A stretch of 64,000 nucleotides of DNA, taken from the NCBI GenBank assembly GCA_028622995.1, contig JAJQJQ010000055.1:62001-126000 (forward strand). Reading direction: 5' to 3'. Below the pieces are notes generated by a model. The model did not search any database, had not been told where the DNA came from, and saw nothing but the letters and a program-made list of their open reading frames with translations. Made by a program: the position numbers and the translations under genes. Shown piece after piece: positions 35,497 to 47,200 of the stretch; the stretch's first letter is position 1; each line of letters starts with the position of its first letter. The stretch is from Panagrolaimus kolymaensis (lineage: Eukaryota > Nematoda > Chromadorea > Rhabditida > Panagrolaimidae).

Positions 35497-36862
35497 ATGA
35501 AGGTTATTATTTTATTATTAATTCTTTTATTTCGGTTTTCATCCGCTGAAAATTTTTTAAAATTCTTTGAAATTCATGACGGAATTGTTCGGGGCATTGC
35601 AATACTTGTTGTATTTATACTTTTTCTTATCATATCTGTAGTCGTTTATAAATTTATGGTTTGTTTTTTGCTTTTACCGAAAATACGAAAACACTTAAAT
35701 GCATACCTTTAATTTTAGACGGCATCACGTGAAAGCAAATCAACCATAAAAACTGCTAAAGATATTGAGATGGCGCCTTTAATAGAATCAAATAAAATCG
35801 ATATTATCCGAAAATTGGGCAAAGGTAAATTCAATATTTGGCAATCTAAATTCATTTTTATTTTAAGGCAATAGCGCCAATGTATTTCTGGCAAACTACA
35901 CTAGTGCTTCTATAACTTTGAGAGTGGCAGTTAAGAAATGCCACGCAATCGATTCCTTAGCTGAACTTTCAAAAGAAGCTGATATGCTCAAAAGCTGCAA
36001 CCATTCCAACGTTGTCATTTTCAATGGATTAATGGAATTAGATGGATCACATTGCCTCGTAACAGAATTTATGGAAGGTGGAGATCTTGATGCATTTCTT
36101 AAAATCCCGAAAAAGAACTTTTGGTTTCTGGCGCGTTTAGTTATATTTCCCAAATTTTGGATGGAATGATTTATTTGAGCCATAAACATATTTTGCATCG
36201 TGATTTGGCTGCAAGAAATTGCTTGTATGTAAAATGATACTTTTTAATTTTTAATTATCTTTATATTTTAGACTCGATGAAACAAAAACAGTTGTCAAGA
36301 TTAGTGACTTTGGTTTGTCGCGTGAAATGGATGCTCATTATCAATACATCAGCAAGGCCAATCCACGATTACCCTTTCGATGGATGCCTCTTGAAGCACT
36401 GGAAAAACGTTATGAAGTATCCGTGGTAAAAAAAATTTTGAATTACATTCAAAAATTATAAAAAAAAAGTTTAAGTTCACTATCAAAGGAGATGTATGGG
36501 CTTTTGGAATCCTTATTTATGAAATTTTTACACGCGGTGGAGAATTATATAATGGAAAAAGTTTACAAGAATTATTCAAGTTTTTAGAATCTGGCAACCG
36601 ATTGCCACGACCTCAACGTTGTCCACATGAATTGTAAGTCACTGTGAATTTTAATGCATCCAAATAAAAATAGAAAATGTTTAGATACACTATAATGCTT
36701 TTGTGCTGGGATGAAAAGCCTGAAAGTCGCCCAACTTTTGACGATTTGAAAAAACAATATGATGGTCTTTACCGATTCCTTTCACGCGAACGAGCTCTTC
36801 TTTTACAAGCTTCATTAAAAGTAACAACTTCAGATGGGTATGAAAAAGCCAGAGCTATTTGA
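35497..36862 (+). CDS. Receptor-type tyrosine kinase with minimal ectodomain (KIN-15/16-like); one apparent 1-nt deletion
   Basis: Six exons: 35497-35658, 35719-35824, 35868-36224, 36272-36425, 36476-36633 and 36685-36862. A signal peptide (1-17) is followed by only ~15 extracellular residues, a transmembrane helix (GIAILVVFILFLIISVVVY) and a kinase domain: LGKGNSANVF glycine loop, Lys112 (VAVKKC), Glu in LSKEADML, HRDLAARNCL, DFGLSRE, PFRWMPLEAL, GDVWAFGILIYEIFTRG and CWDEKPESRPTF. HRDLAARN marks it as a tyrosine kinase, and the tiny ectodomain recalls nematode KIN-15/KIN-16. Total length is 1115 nt (3n-1): at about 36097-36110 one base is missing (AAAATCCCG for an expected extra A), after which GELL-type sequence and every later junction fit the other frame. 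Without that base the frame ends at a TGA at 36168. The third glycine of the loop is Ala. Confidence 0.72.
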
Positions 36863-37286
36863 TTTATTTTGTTTTCACCAAAATATTATACATTCAAAAA
36901 TTTTATTTCATTTTATAAAATTTTTTGTTCAATAATATAATTTTAACAAATGAAAATATTAGAGAAAATTTTGAAACAATCGTATTCTTAAATTTTAAAA
37001 TGGCTTTTGTACTTGTTAAATGTAGGTATAAAATTAAAATACTCAAAGTTTGGGAAGTTCCCCAATCCATCGCAATACATTCTTTAGTTGGCTGACGTTG
37101 TAATTCTATGATCGCATTCTCCCAAGGAAATACGAGGTCATTTATTTTCTTTTTCATTATTAACCAAAATTTTTAATCTCTTTATTATCAGTGATACACA
37201 TGATCCATTTTTTTCTTTCACTTTATTTCTTTTTATTCGATTGCATTCGACGCTGCACATTCCATCTCTAAATTTGATTTATAAAA

Positions 37287-37620
37287 ATGAAATTAATTTT
37301 TTTATTGTTCATTATTTTTTCTATTAATTTAGAGGCAAAAATACAATGCATGAAACAAAACTCCTACATAACCGATAATAATTCAAGTAAGAATGAGAAA
37401 TACGAATTTTCTGTTTTCTGTTTGGTATTGTTAGAATTTGTTTTCTTAAAGTGCCGGGCATTTGCATACAGGATTTGAATTTAAATTTTTTTCGGGAGTT
37501 TTGGATTATAATCTTTTTGAAAACCTTAATCCACCCGGGTTGTTTTTAAAGACATTCTTTCTCAAAACAATCCTTTCATTGAAAAAGAATTAAATCATAT
37601 CAGCTCCAGCCATCATAAAT
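37287..37620 (+). pseudogene. Decayed copy of the cysteine-rich secreted gene at 34136
   Basis: The signal-peptide exon is kept (KLIFLLFIIFSINLEAKIQC, then MKQNSYITDNNSS with the GTAAG donor), but the cysteine-rich second exon is gone. Only the end of the last exon remains (TTTAAAGACATT...TCCTTTCATT, matching FKDI...SPF). Flanks also match: CTGACGTTGTAATT about 190 bases upstream of both genes and TTGTTGATGAAATAAATA downstream. An internal deletion after a segmental duplication explains this. Confidence 0.65.
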
Positions 37621-38173
37621 AATATAATTATTTGAATCAACTGTAGAAAGGGTATATTTCTATCCCACCAATTTGTTGATGAAATAAATAAAGTTTTATC
37701 CGAGTTTTGCTATCCCATTCAAACAAGTTTTTTGTATAACAATGAATTCATAACAAATTTTAACTCTTCAAAGTTCAAAAAAATTTTCATAGCACAAAAT
37801 TAATAGGATGGATATAAAAAATAAATAGCAAAGATAGATATAAAAAATAAAATAATCATAAAAACGTTGGAAGTTGATTAGCAAACCAGTTTTGGAAAAT
37901 CTGAAAACTTTGCATTTCTTAATTCAGGTGGACTTTCCTACTTCTATCTTAGATACTATTTTTTGTTTCGTTTTTTTTTTGCAAAAATAGTTTCTAAAAA
38001 AGAATTTTTGCAAAAATTTTCTGAATTTTTAATGAGTAAAAGCTTTTAAAAGCAGTTTTCCATGACAATCATATAATTAAATAGTTCCTAAACGCGTCTT
38101 ATAAAATTGTATATAAAAGCCATTTTGAGAGCTTTTAAAAATATCATAATTCATTGAATTTAAATAAACAAAA
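37621..38173. other. Intergenic
   Basis: A+T-rich, no coding signal. It holds the duplicated 3' flank with its poly(A) signal near 37680. Confidence 0.4.
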
Positions 38174-40159
38174 ATGAACTTCATCTCTCTCTTCTTTTTC
38201 CATGGCCTCTCCTCTTTTTTGGTTTTTGGAAGCGATGCTTTTGCAAGTAAAAGCACAGACGTAAGTTATTTTGAAATGAAAATTTTAAATTTAATAACAG
38301 CATATTAATTTTTAGGTGGATAAACTGGACCAAGAAATCGTTGAGAAAAAATATTCAAAGCTAAATCTAACAGCTATTTCCGCATCAGCTTTCGTAAGTT
38401 TTTATAACACAGCACACAGCAGTAAGCTAAGGTTATAGCCAAAAGCTTGAGATATTTTAAAATATATAACCAAAAAAAGTTTGAAGAATCGAAATTTTTT
38501 TTCCATAACCATAAAAATTAAGATATTGAGCGACGGAAACACTCGTTCTCTACCACTTTTTCATTGTTTGTATTTTCGACCACGTTGGTGGTCAACGTTA
38601 ACACCTTTTCAATGCAAAGATTCTACAGTGCAAAAACTTCTTATTATTGAAATTTTTATAAAGTCCTATAAATTAAAATATTTGTTTTCAATTATTAGAG
38701 CAAAAAAATTTAAATAAAAGGTAATTAATTTCCGATACACGCTCTAGCTTTTTTTGTAAGAAAAAAAAAGAAAATTTGCCATAAAAAACAATAAATGTCA
38801 CTAAAATCGATGTTAAAGTAGTACTTTAAAAAGCTAAAAATGCTTTTTTTAAATACACTTCTAATATATATTACGTTTTACTATTGTTTAGATGCTTTCT
38901 TCTATGTTTAATGGCGAATTTGGGATTAGTAAAATTCAAGGTGGCGATGTTGTTGACCCACAAATTTATGAAAATAAAATACAAATGTTGACTTTTTGGG
39001 TAGATGATAAGCAAGGCTGGTGTACATGTACAAGGATATCAAGAACTTTTTATTTAACGGCCCTTCATTGCGTCGTAAGGGATGGAGAGTAAGTAGCTTT
39101 ACATCTTTTATTGCAGCAAACATAATTAAGTATTTTGATTATTTTAATATTAAAAAAAGCCTTTTATTAAGAATTTGGTGGTAGCTAATATAAAAAGATT
39201 TTTTTTTAGTATGTATGAGGATTTAATACTTTTTATCTTTACGTGATACCTACAATTTCTTTAAAAAAAAGGTTTTAGGATAACTTTTGAGAGAGATAAC
39301 CACTTTGCGATAAGCTACTTCCACCTAGAAAAAGAGTTTGAAATTTATAAAGTTTATTATTTTTTTTATAAAAAATGGCTTTATTGCTATATAGATTTTA
39401 ATACTCATAAATTATTTTAAAAATTAAAAAAAAGAGATTTTTTAAAGAAGATTATCTAATTTTTAGAACTGTTGAGAACATTGAAGTTGGCGAATACATG
39501 GGTCTATAAGTTATTCGTAGCGAAACACATGATGTTGCATTGGTTCGCATTTCTGATGATGCTTTAGAAGCTGCATATATGACATTAGTTACAAATGATT
39601 TAAGAGACAAAGTTAATAAAGGCCGCTTAGCGGGCTACGGCGCAACAGTTCCAGGTAAAAATTCAATATTTTTTATTATTTTCATTTTTTGTTATACGTA
39701 GATGGTCCCATTGATGGACAACTTCGACAAATTGATGTTAGAATTCATGGAATATTGGATTGTGTAATTGTTCATGACACATATTGTAGCTCAAAACCTG
39801 GTAAGCAAAGCGCCAATGGTGACAGTGGCTGTCCACTTTTGTATATGTCAGAAGGGGCATGGGTCCAAATTGGTATTTTAAGTCTTAATAAGTTTGATAT
39901 TCATGGCAAGTTAATATTATTTTTAATTTTTATTTCTTAATTTTTCTAATAACTTTTGGTAGAAAAAAGTTTTAACTTTTTAAAATTTATGAAACTCTTT
40001 CTCCTTAAAAAAAAAACAGAAATTCTATAGATTTAAACACTTCATGCTTTTATAGATTATTCAATCACCACGTCTTCACAATGTGAATGGATTATCCAAC
40101 ATACAAATGGTGAAGCACGCTGTCAAGTTATCCCATCTCCTCCTCCAAAACAAGATTAA
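38174..40159 (+). CDS. Secreted trypsin-like serine protease (S1 family) with an in-frame stop
   Basis: Six exons: 38174-38260, 38316-38393, 38892-39088, 39467-39654, 39702-39905 and 40056-40159; 858 nt, all phases consistent. A hydrophobic start (NFISLFFFHGLSSFLVFGSD) is a likely signal peptide. The catalytic triad is visible: TALHC (His114), HDVALVRI (Asp143) and GDSGCP (Ser225; the family has GDSGGP). Cysteines fit the S1 fold (CTC before the His, DCVI, YCSS, SQCEWI). TAA at 39507-39509 interrupts codon 135 between His and Asp. Using an acceptor inside the exon (TTCGTAG, ending 39519) would skip the stop in phase but shorten the His-Asp interval to 13 residues, too few for the fold. Exon 5 ends in a GC donor (ATG|GCAAGT). 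Probably a recently lost or polymorphic gene. Confidence 0.68.
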
Positions 40160-40939
40160 GGGTCAATAATATAAATATTATTTATATTAATGTTTTTAAA
40201 ATTTGAAAAAAAGTTTGATTTAATGCAAAGTTATGTCTTTAATCACCACATTTGAATAAATTTAATATTTTGATCCAGCTTCAACCGATTACATACAAAA
40301 AAGATTGCGAGATAAAAATGAAAACAATATCAAGAGGAAAACGTATAGGAAAAATATGTAGACTCATATGGTTTTCTAAAAAGCTTATTAATTAATTTAA
40401 AGCAGAAAACTTTGGATAAAATATATTAAAGAAATAGCAGTCTTTTTGCCTTTTGTTAGAGAAAAAACGCTAGCAGAATAGGAATGAATTGCAAAGCCTA
40501 AAGGCATTCATTGGTTGTAATTTTTCATTATTAAACGTGTAAGACAAATTGTATATAAAGTGCTTTTTTGATGTTAAAATGTTATATTTTTTCCAACAAA
40601 AATTAATAACAAACAAAAGTCTTCAAAAACTAAATTTGAAAAAAATCCTCAATATTTTTTCCAAAGTCATTTTTTTCTTTTTTTCATCGTTCAACTAAAA
40701 ATATTTATTTATTTGTTTGTCCATCACATTTTTCTTAAAAAAAAAAGAAACACAAAAGCTGATTGAACAACAACACAACAGTTGTTTGATACCCGTCTGT
40801 CGTAGCCGAAAATGAGTAAATATTTTCCTGGCAACTTGAGACTAAATGATAGATTTTTAAAGTTTTTTTAAAGTTTTTTGACTTTCTTTAAAAAAGACTT
40901 CGTCTCAATTTTTTATTTTTTTGCTTTTAATTTTTCTTT
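40160..40939. other. Intergenic
   Basis: No coding signal. T-rich directly upstream of the next start codon. Confidence 0.4.
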
Positions 40940-43226
40940 ATGTTACCAAAATCAATTCCACCAATACTTTATGAATATTCTTCTGATCCAAATTATCTTG
41001 AATTAATTCATAAATTGGAAGATCATATAAAAAATAGCACTAATGAAGATGATTTTTATCAAACTCTCCAAATCATTGTTCGCACATTTATGTTCCCAAA
41101 AGAAATATGGAATGGAATTATTCGGTTTGCATATTTTTTTCTCCTGTAATCATTATAAATAAAAATGCTTAAATTTAAACTTTCAGGATGGTTTTAAATT
41201 ATCGAAGTTCGAGTACGACATCAACTTATTTTCAATATATGTCTATTTTTCAATTATTTTATCCTGAAGAAAGTAATACATTTTTCCATAATTATTTTCG
41301 TAATGTCGTTCCAAAAAAATTTTACTTCATTCGGCGAGATAATACCTTTGCTCGATGGATTAATGGACATTACAAAGACACGGTGGCAAGAAAAAATGAT
41401 ATATTAATTAACGATTTAAAATTTCCCCATCGTGATCTTGATAAAATTTGGAGATGGTATGAATGTTATGAAAGTGAGAATTTGTTTTTATAAAAGTAAA
41501 GAAACGTACATTTTTAAAATCTTTTTAGCTTTGCCTCCACAAAAAAAAATATTTGAAACATATAAAGAAATGAAAAAATTATATGAAAAAATAAAAAATA
41601 TTAAAGATGAAAATATTTTTATCAATGCTATAATGGAAATGAATTTCGATTTCGAATTTGTTAAAGATAATATTGAGTATAAAATTTCTGAAAATTTTAA
41701 TAATAAATTACTATGGAATAAATATTTAAACTTTTTGGATCAGCAAAATGATATTCAAGTAAGATTTTTCTTACTTTAAATGGAACCATGTTAGTCAAAT
41801 ACCATCCGCTAAAATTTATGATCTGCTCAATTTTTTATATTCAAGGGAACTCAAAAGAGGTTTAAAATTTTTTAACTTAAAAATATGGGGAGCGAAAATT
41901 TGTTTTTATCAAATAATAAAAAAATCAGCTATTTCCAACCTTCAAAATTTTGTGAGAAAATATGTCTATATTGATTTAATCTACTGGCAAATAATAATAA
42001 AATATATATTGTATTTTAGACTTTGCTTTTAACATATTCCAAATATTGTCGAATTTTTCCAGAAGATATTGAAATGAAAAAACGATATCAAAATGCTGTA
42101 TTAAAACATATTCCGTCAGGTATTTTTGATGTGCCATGGTATAATATTTATGAATTTGAAAAATATGATGAAACCCTTCTTTATAAACTTTATGCAAAAT
42201 ACAGGATCCAGCTGCCCGTGGAGGAAATAGAAATGAAGCCATTAAAAGTTTATTTTAATGCTTCTGTAAATGCTTCTTTACATGAGCAACAAAAAAGTTT
42301 TTTATTTAAAAATACTTTAATCCATTATATTCACAAACATGCAAATGCTAAGGTTCAATTAAAGTTAGCTTCAACATGCAAATATTTTCATTCAAAATTT
42401 CCTTCTTTTATTTCACATAAATTTATTGTTCGTGATCACATTAAATGGGGCGGGGGCATAATTAAAAACATCCAATTTTATCAACAAAGCGTTTTATTTC
42501 TTAATTATGATATAGAATTCATGGAAAAAAAGGTTAAAAATATTTATATCTCAAATTATTTAACAATCGAAAATAAAGAAAATCGGAAATTTTTATCAAA
42601 ATTAATTAAAAATATTGTCTTTTGTTCAGCAAAATATTTATCCATTACCAATCAAGATTTAACAATAAATGAATTTCACTTTTTAATTAATGATGGGATG
42701 AATATTATTAAATTACATTTGTATGTGGTTCAAATATTTGATAAGGATGAAGTCGCAAAGAATTTAGAGGATATTTTGGTTTTAGTTCCAAAAGTTGAAG
42801 ATTTTCGGCAAGTTTTTTTTGTGTATTTTTTTAATTGGTGTTCAAAACTTAATAGTTTAGTGAAAGCTTTCTTCCAACTACACCTCAAACATTAATCAAA
42901 CTTATGGATATTCCTTTTGAAAATAACTTAGAAAATTTTTCATTAAATTCCACAAATATCGAATATATCGATCCAGATTTATATTTAAAATTAATGCATG
43001 TAAGAAGCTTTTTTCTTTCTTGAGGTTTTGATTTTTAAATCTCATTTCTTTATTCTTTTTTTTTTTGTAGAAAATCATTTCATCCGAATCTAATTTTGGT
43101 ATATCATTTTTAAATTCACATCTCCATAGACAAGAAATTAACAATTTTAATGATTATATTTCAAATGCCCTTGATACTTTGTGGAAAGGAAAAGAAAAAC
43201 CTAAATTTAAAAGAGCTCATTTATAA
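40940..43226 (+). CDS. Protein with HAT-like N-half and F-box-like C-half, function unknown
   Basis: Six exons (40940-41124, 41187-41473, 41529-41758, 42020-42807, 42861-42999, 43071-43226) give 594 aa in phase. The first ~270 residues are helical with tryptophan/tyrosine-aromatic pairs reminiscent of HAT (half-a-TPR) repeats, as in PRP39-type factors: LDKIWRWYECYE and LLWNKYLNFLDQQNDIQTLL followed by TYSKYCRIFPEDIEMKKRY. The second half, with VQLKLASTCKYFHSKFPSFI and IRDH-like strands, resembles the divergent F-box-like and leucine-rich proteins abundant in clade IV nematodes. Neither assignment is secure. The intron after residue ~497 uses either a GC donor (CG|GCAAGT to GTTTAG) or a weak GT donor (CAA|GTTTTT to TTAATAG); both keep frame. 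No signal peptide. Confidence 0.62.
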
Positions 43227-43475
43227 TAAAAAATGTTAAATTTATAATTTTTAAAATAAATTAGGGGAATATCATAAATTAATAAATAAAAAAGTTGTAT
43301 GTATGCAGGAAAATATGTATTTAAAAAAATTTAAGAGGCAAACCATAGTTTTTGTTTAATCAAATAAAGCTCGAATATAAGTGTTTTTGATGTTACTCAT
43401 TCACCTTTTTAATTTATCTTTGCTCAAGTCTAATAGAATCTCGGTGAATTACCAAAAATAAAAAAGACCACATGG
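43227..43475. other. 3' flank and spacer
   Basis: AATAAATTAG at 43255 is the likely poly(A) signal of the preceding gene. No other feature. Confidence 0.35.
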
Positions 43476-44222
43476 CACAGCGCAATCATTTTCAATCATA
43501 GGCGGAGTAGAAATGGACAAGCTCAATCGCGTTGAGAGCCACAAAAAAGGCAAAGAGAAAGGGAAAACCAAAAGAAACCATGCATTTTTTGGTTTTTTTG
43601 GTAGTTTTTTGAAGTTAACGACAAATTAAAAAATAAGAAATCCCTTTAAAAAAATTCTGTTCCAGGCATTTTCTAAGTTACATTTATATATATCGTTTCG
43701 CGCAAGCATATTTCAATATGATTAAAAAATAAAAAATTTTTCTTAACGTAACTTTTTGCGACAACTGCCAAAAACAATTTTTTTTTACAATCGAAGTGAT
43801 GTTAATAATTATTAAAAAATCAGAGATGGGTTCAATAAAAATTCTGTTCCAGGCATTTTTTAAGTTAGATAATTATCAATCTTTTCGTGCAACCAAATTT
43901 GAATTTCATTGAAAAATAAAAAAAATTTCTTAACGTAACTTTTTGCAAGTTTTTATGCATCGTATCTTTACTTAGGGACACTTAAAAATTAAGGATTTTT
44001 GGATGAAATATATCATGAGATATTATATAAGTATTTGGTAAACTTTTTGGTAATAAAAAGTATTATCTGCATCTTTAATTTAGTAGTTTTATGGCCAATA
44101 TGAAACATTCGATGTTGCTTTCATAAAAAAAAAGTCATTGCTTTTGGCATTTTGGTGTCGTTTGGCAACTTGCAAAAAGAATCGTTTGCTTGCCATTTGT
44201 ACTCCGCCGAGATTACGCTGTG
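43476..44222. mobile_element. Probable MITE-like inverted-repeat element
   Basis: The ends are inverted copies: the left end reads CACAGCGCAATC, an 11-13 nt insert, then GGCGGAGTAGAAATGGACAA (43476-43520); the right end, on the complement (44222-44188), reads CACAGCGTAATCTCGGCGGA then GTACAAATGGCAAGC. ATGG lies immediately outside both ends (43472-43475 and 44223-44226), a possible 4-bp target duplication. The 747-bp interior has no transposase frame, so it would be non-autonomous. Superfamily unknown. It ends about 40 bp before the satellite. Confidence 0.5.
43653..43946. repeat. Two-copy tandem repeat inside the inverted-repeat element
   Basis: Copies at 43653-43760 and 43841-43946, spaced about 187 bp, share ATTCTGTTCCAGGCATTTT, AAGTTA, a TC.TTTCG.GCAA segment and TTCTTAACGTAACTTTTTGC. 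Confidence 0.7.
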
Positions 44223-44261
44223 ATGGAAGGAAATTAAACAAATGGGTTAAAACAAACCTTT

Positions 44262-47200
44262 TTTTCAGGATAAAATTCTAAAACAACATTTTTTAAAAAT
44301 AACAGAAATTTAAATAAATATGCTTGCAATTATCGTATCAATTACCGAAATCGAAAACTTTTATGAACATAATTTTCTTCAACTATTTTTGCAAATTTTC
44401 AGCTAAAAAAATAAAAAAAATTACACATCATGATTTTTTATTGCCTGGTCAAAGATTTAAAACAACATTTTTTAGAAATAATAGAAATTTAAATAAATAT
44501 GCTTGCCATTATCGTATCAATTACCGAAATCGAAAACTTTTATTAACATAATTTTCTTCAACTATTTTTGCAATTTTTCAGCTAAAAAAATAAAAAAAAT
44601 TACACATCATGATTTTTTATTGCCTGGTCAAAGATTTAAAACAACATTTTTTAGAAATAATAGAAATTTAAATAAATATGGTTGCCATTATCGTATCAAT
44701 TACCGAAATCGAAATCTTTTATTAACATAATTTTCTTCAACTATTTTTGCAATTTTTCAATCAAGAAAATAAAAAATATCACACATCATGATTTTTTATT
44801 GCCTGGTCAAAGATTTAAAACAACATTTTTTAGAAATAATAGAAATTTAAATAAATATGGTTGCCATTATCGTATCAATTACCGAAATCGAAAACTTTTA
44901 TGAACATAATTTTCTTCAACTATTTTTGCAAATTTTCAGCTAAAAAAATAAAAAAAATTACACATCATGATTTTTTATTGCCTGGTCAAAGATTTAAAAC
45001 AACATTTTTTAGAAATAATAGAAATTTAAATAAATATGGTTGCCATTATCGTATCAATTACCGTAATCGAAATCTTTTATTAACATAATTTTCTTCAACT
45101 ATTTTTGCAATTTTTCAATCAAGAAAATAAAAAATATCACACATCATGATTTTTTATTGCCTGGTCAAAGATTTAAAACAACATTTTTTAGAAATAATAG
45201 AAATTTAAATAAATATGCTTGCAATTATCGTATCAATTACCGAAATCGAAAACTTTTATGAACATAATTTTCTTCAACTATTTTTGCAAATTTTCAGCTA
45301 AAAAAATAAAAAAAATTACACATCATGATTTTTTATTGCCTGGTCAAAGATTTAAAACAACATTTTTTAGAAATAATAGAAATTTAAATAAATATGCTTG
45401 CCATTATCGTATCAATTACCGAAATCCAAAACTTTTATTAACATAATTTTCTTCAACTATTTTTGCAATTTTTCAGCTAAAAAAATAAAAAAAATTACAC
45501 ATCATGATTTTTTATTGCCTGGTCAAAGATTTAAAACAACATTTTTTAGAAATAATAGAAATTTAAATAAATATGCTTGCCATTATCGTATCAATTACCG
45601 AAATCGAAATCTTTTATTAACTTAATTTTCTTCAACTATTTTTGCAATTTTTCAATCAAGAAAATAAAAAATATCACACATCATGATTTTTTATTGCCTG
45701 GTCAAAGATTTAAAACAACATTTTTAATAAATAACAGAAATTTAAATAAATATGCTTGCCATTATCGTATCAATTACCGAAATCGAAATCTTTTATTAAC
45801 ATAATTTTCTTCAACTATTTTTGCAATTTTTCAATCAAGAAAATAAAAAATATCACACATCATGATTTTTTATTGCCTGGTCAAAGATTTAAAACAACAT
45901 TTTTTAGAAATAATAGAAATTTAAATAAATATGCTTGCCATTATCGTATCAATTACCGAAATCGAAATCTTTTATTAACATAATTTTCTTCAACTATTTT
46001 TGCAATTTTTAAATCAAGAAAATAAAAAATATCACACATTTTTTATTGCCTTCGCAAAGATTTAAAACAACATTTTTTAGAAATAACAGAAATTTAAATA
46101 AATATGCTTGCCATTATCATATCAATTACCGAAATCGAAAACTTTTATTAACATAATTTTCTTCAACTATTTTTGCAATTTTTCAGCTAAAAAAATAAAA
46201 AAAATTACACATCATGATTTTTTATTGCCTGGTCAAAGATTTAAAACAACATTTTTTAGAAATAATAGAAATTTAAATAAATATGCTTGCCATTATCGTA
46301 TCAATTACCGAAATCGAAATCTTTTATTAACTTAATTTTCTTCAACTATTTTTGCAATTTTTCAATCAAGAAAATAAAAAATATCACACATCATGATTTT
46401 TTATTGCCTGGTCAAAGATTTAAAACAACATTTTTAATAAATAACAGAAATTTAAATAAATATGCTTGCCATTATCGTATCAATTACCGAAATCGAAATC
46501 TTTTATTAACATAATTTTCTTCAACTATTTTTGCAATTTTTCAATCAAGAAAATAAAAAATATCACACATCATGATTTTTTATTGCCTGGTCAAAGATTT
46601 AAAACAACATTTTTTAGAAATAATAGAAATTTAAATAAATATGGTTGCCATTATCGTATCAATTACCGAAATCGAAATCTTTTATTAACATAATTTTCTT
46701 CAACTATTTTTGCAATTTTTAAATCAAGAAAATAAAAAATATCACACATTTTTTATTGCCTTCGCAAAGATTTAAAACAACATTTTTTAGAAATAACAGA
46801 AATTTAAATAAATATGCTTGCCATTATCATATCAATTACCGAAATCGAAAACTTTTATTAACATAATTTTCTTCAACTATTTTTGCAATTTTTCAATCAA
46901 GAAAATAAAAAATATCACACATCATGATTTTTTATTGCCTGGTCAAAGATTTAAAACAACTTTTTATAGAAATAATAGAAATTTAAATAAATATGCTTGC
47001 CATTATCGTATCAATTACCGAAATCCAAAACTTTTATTAACATAATTTTCTTCAACTATTTTTGCAATTTTTCAGCTAAAAAAATAAAAAAAATTACACA
47101 TCATGATTTTTTATTGCCTGGTCAAAGATTTAAAACAACATTTTTTAGAAATAATAGAAATTTAAATAAATATGCTTGCCATTATCGTATCAATTACCGA

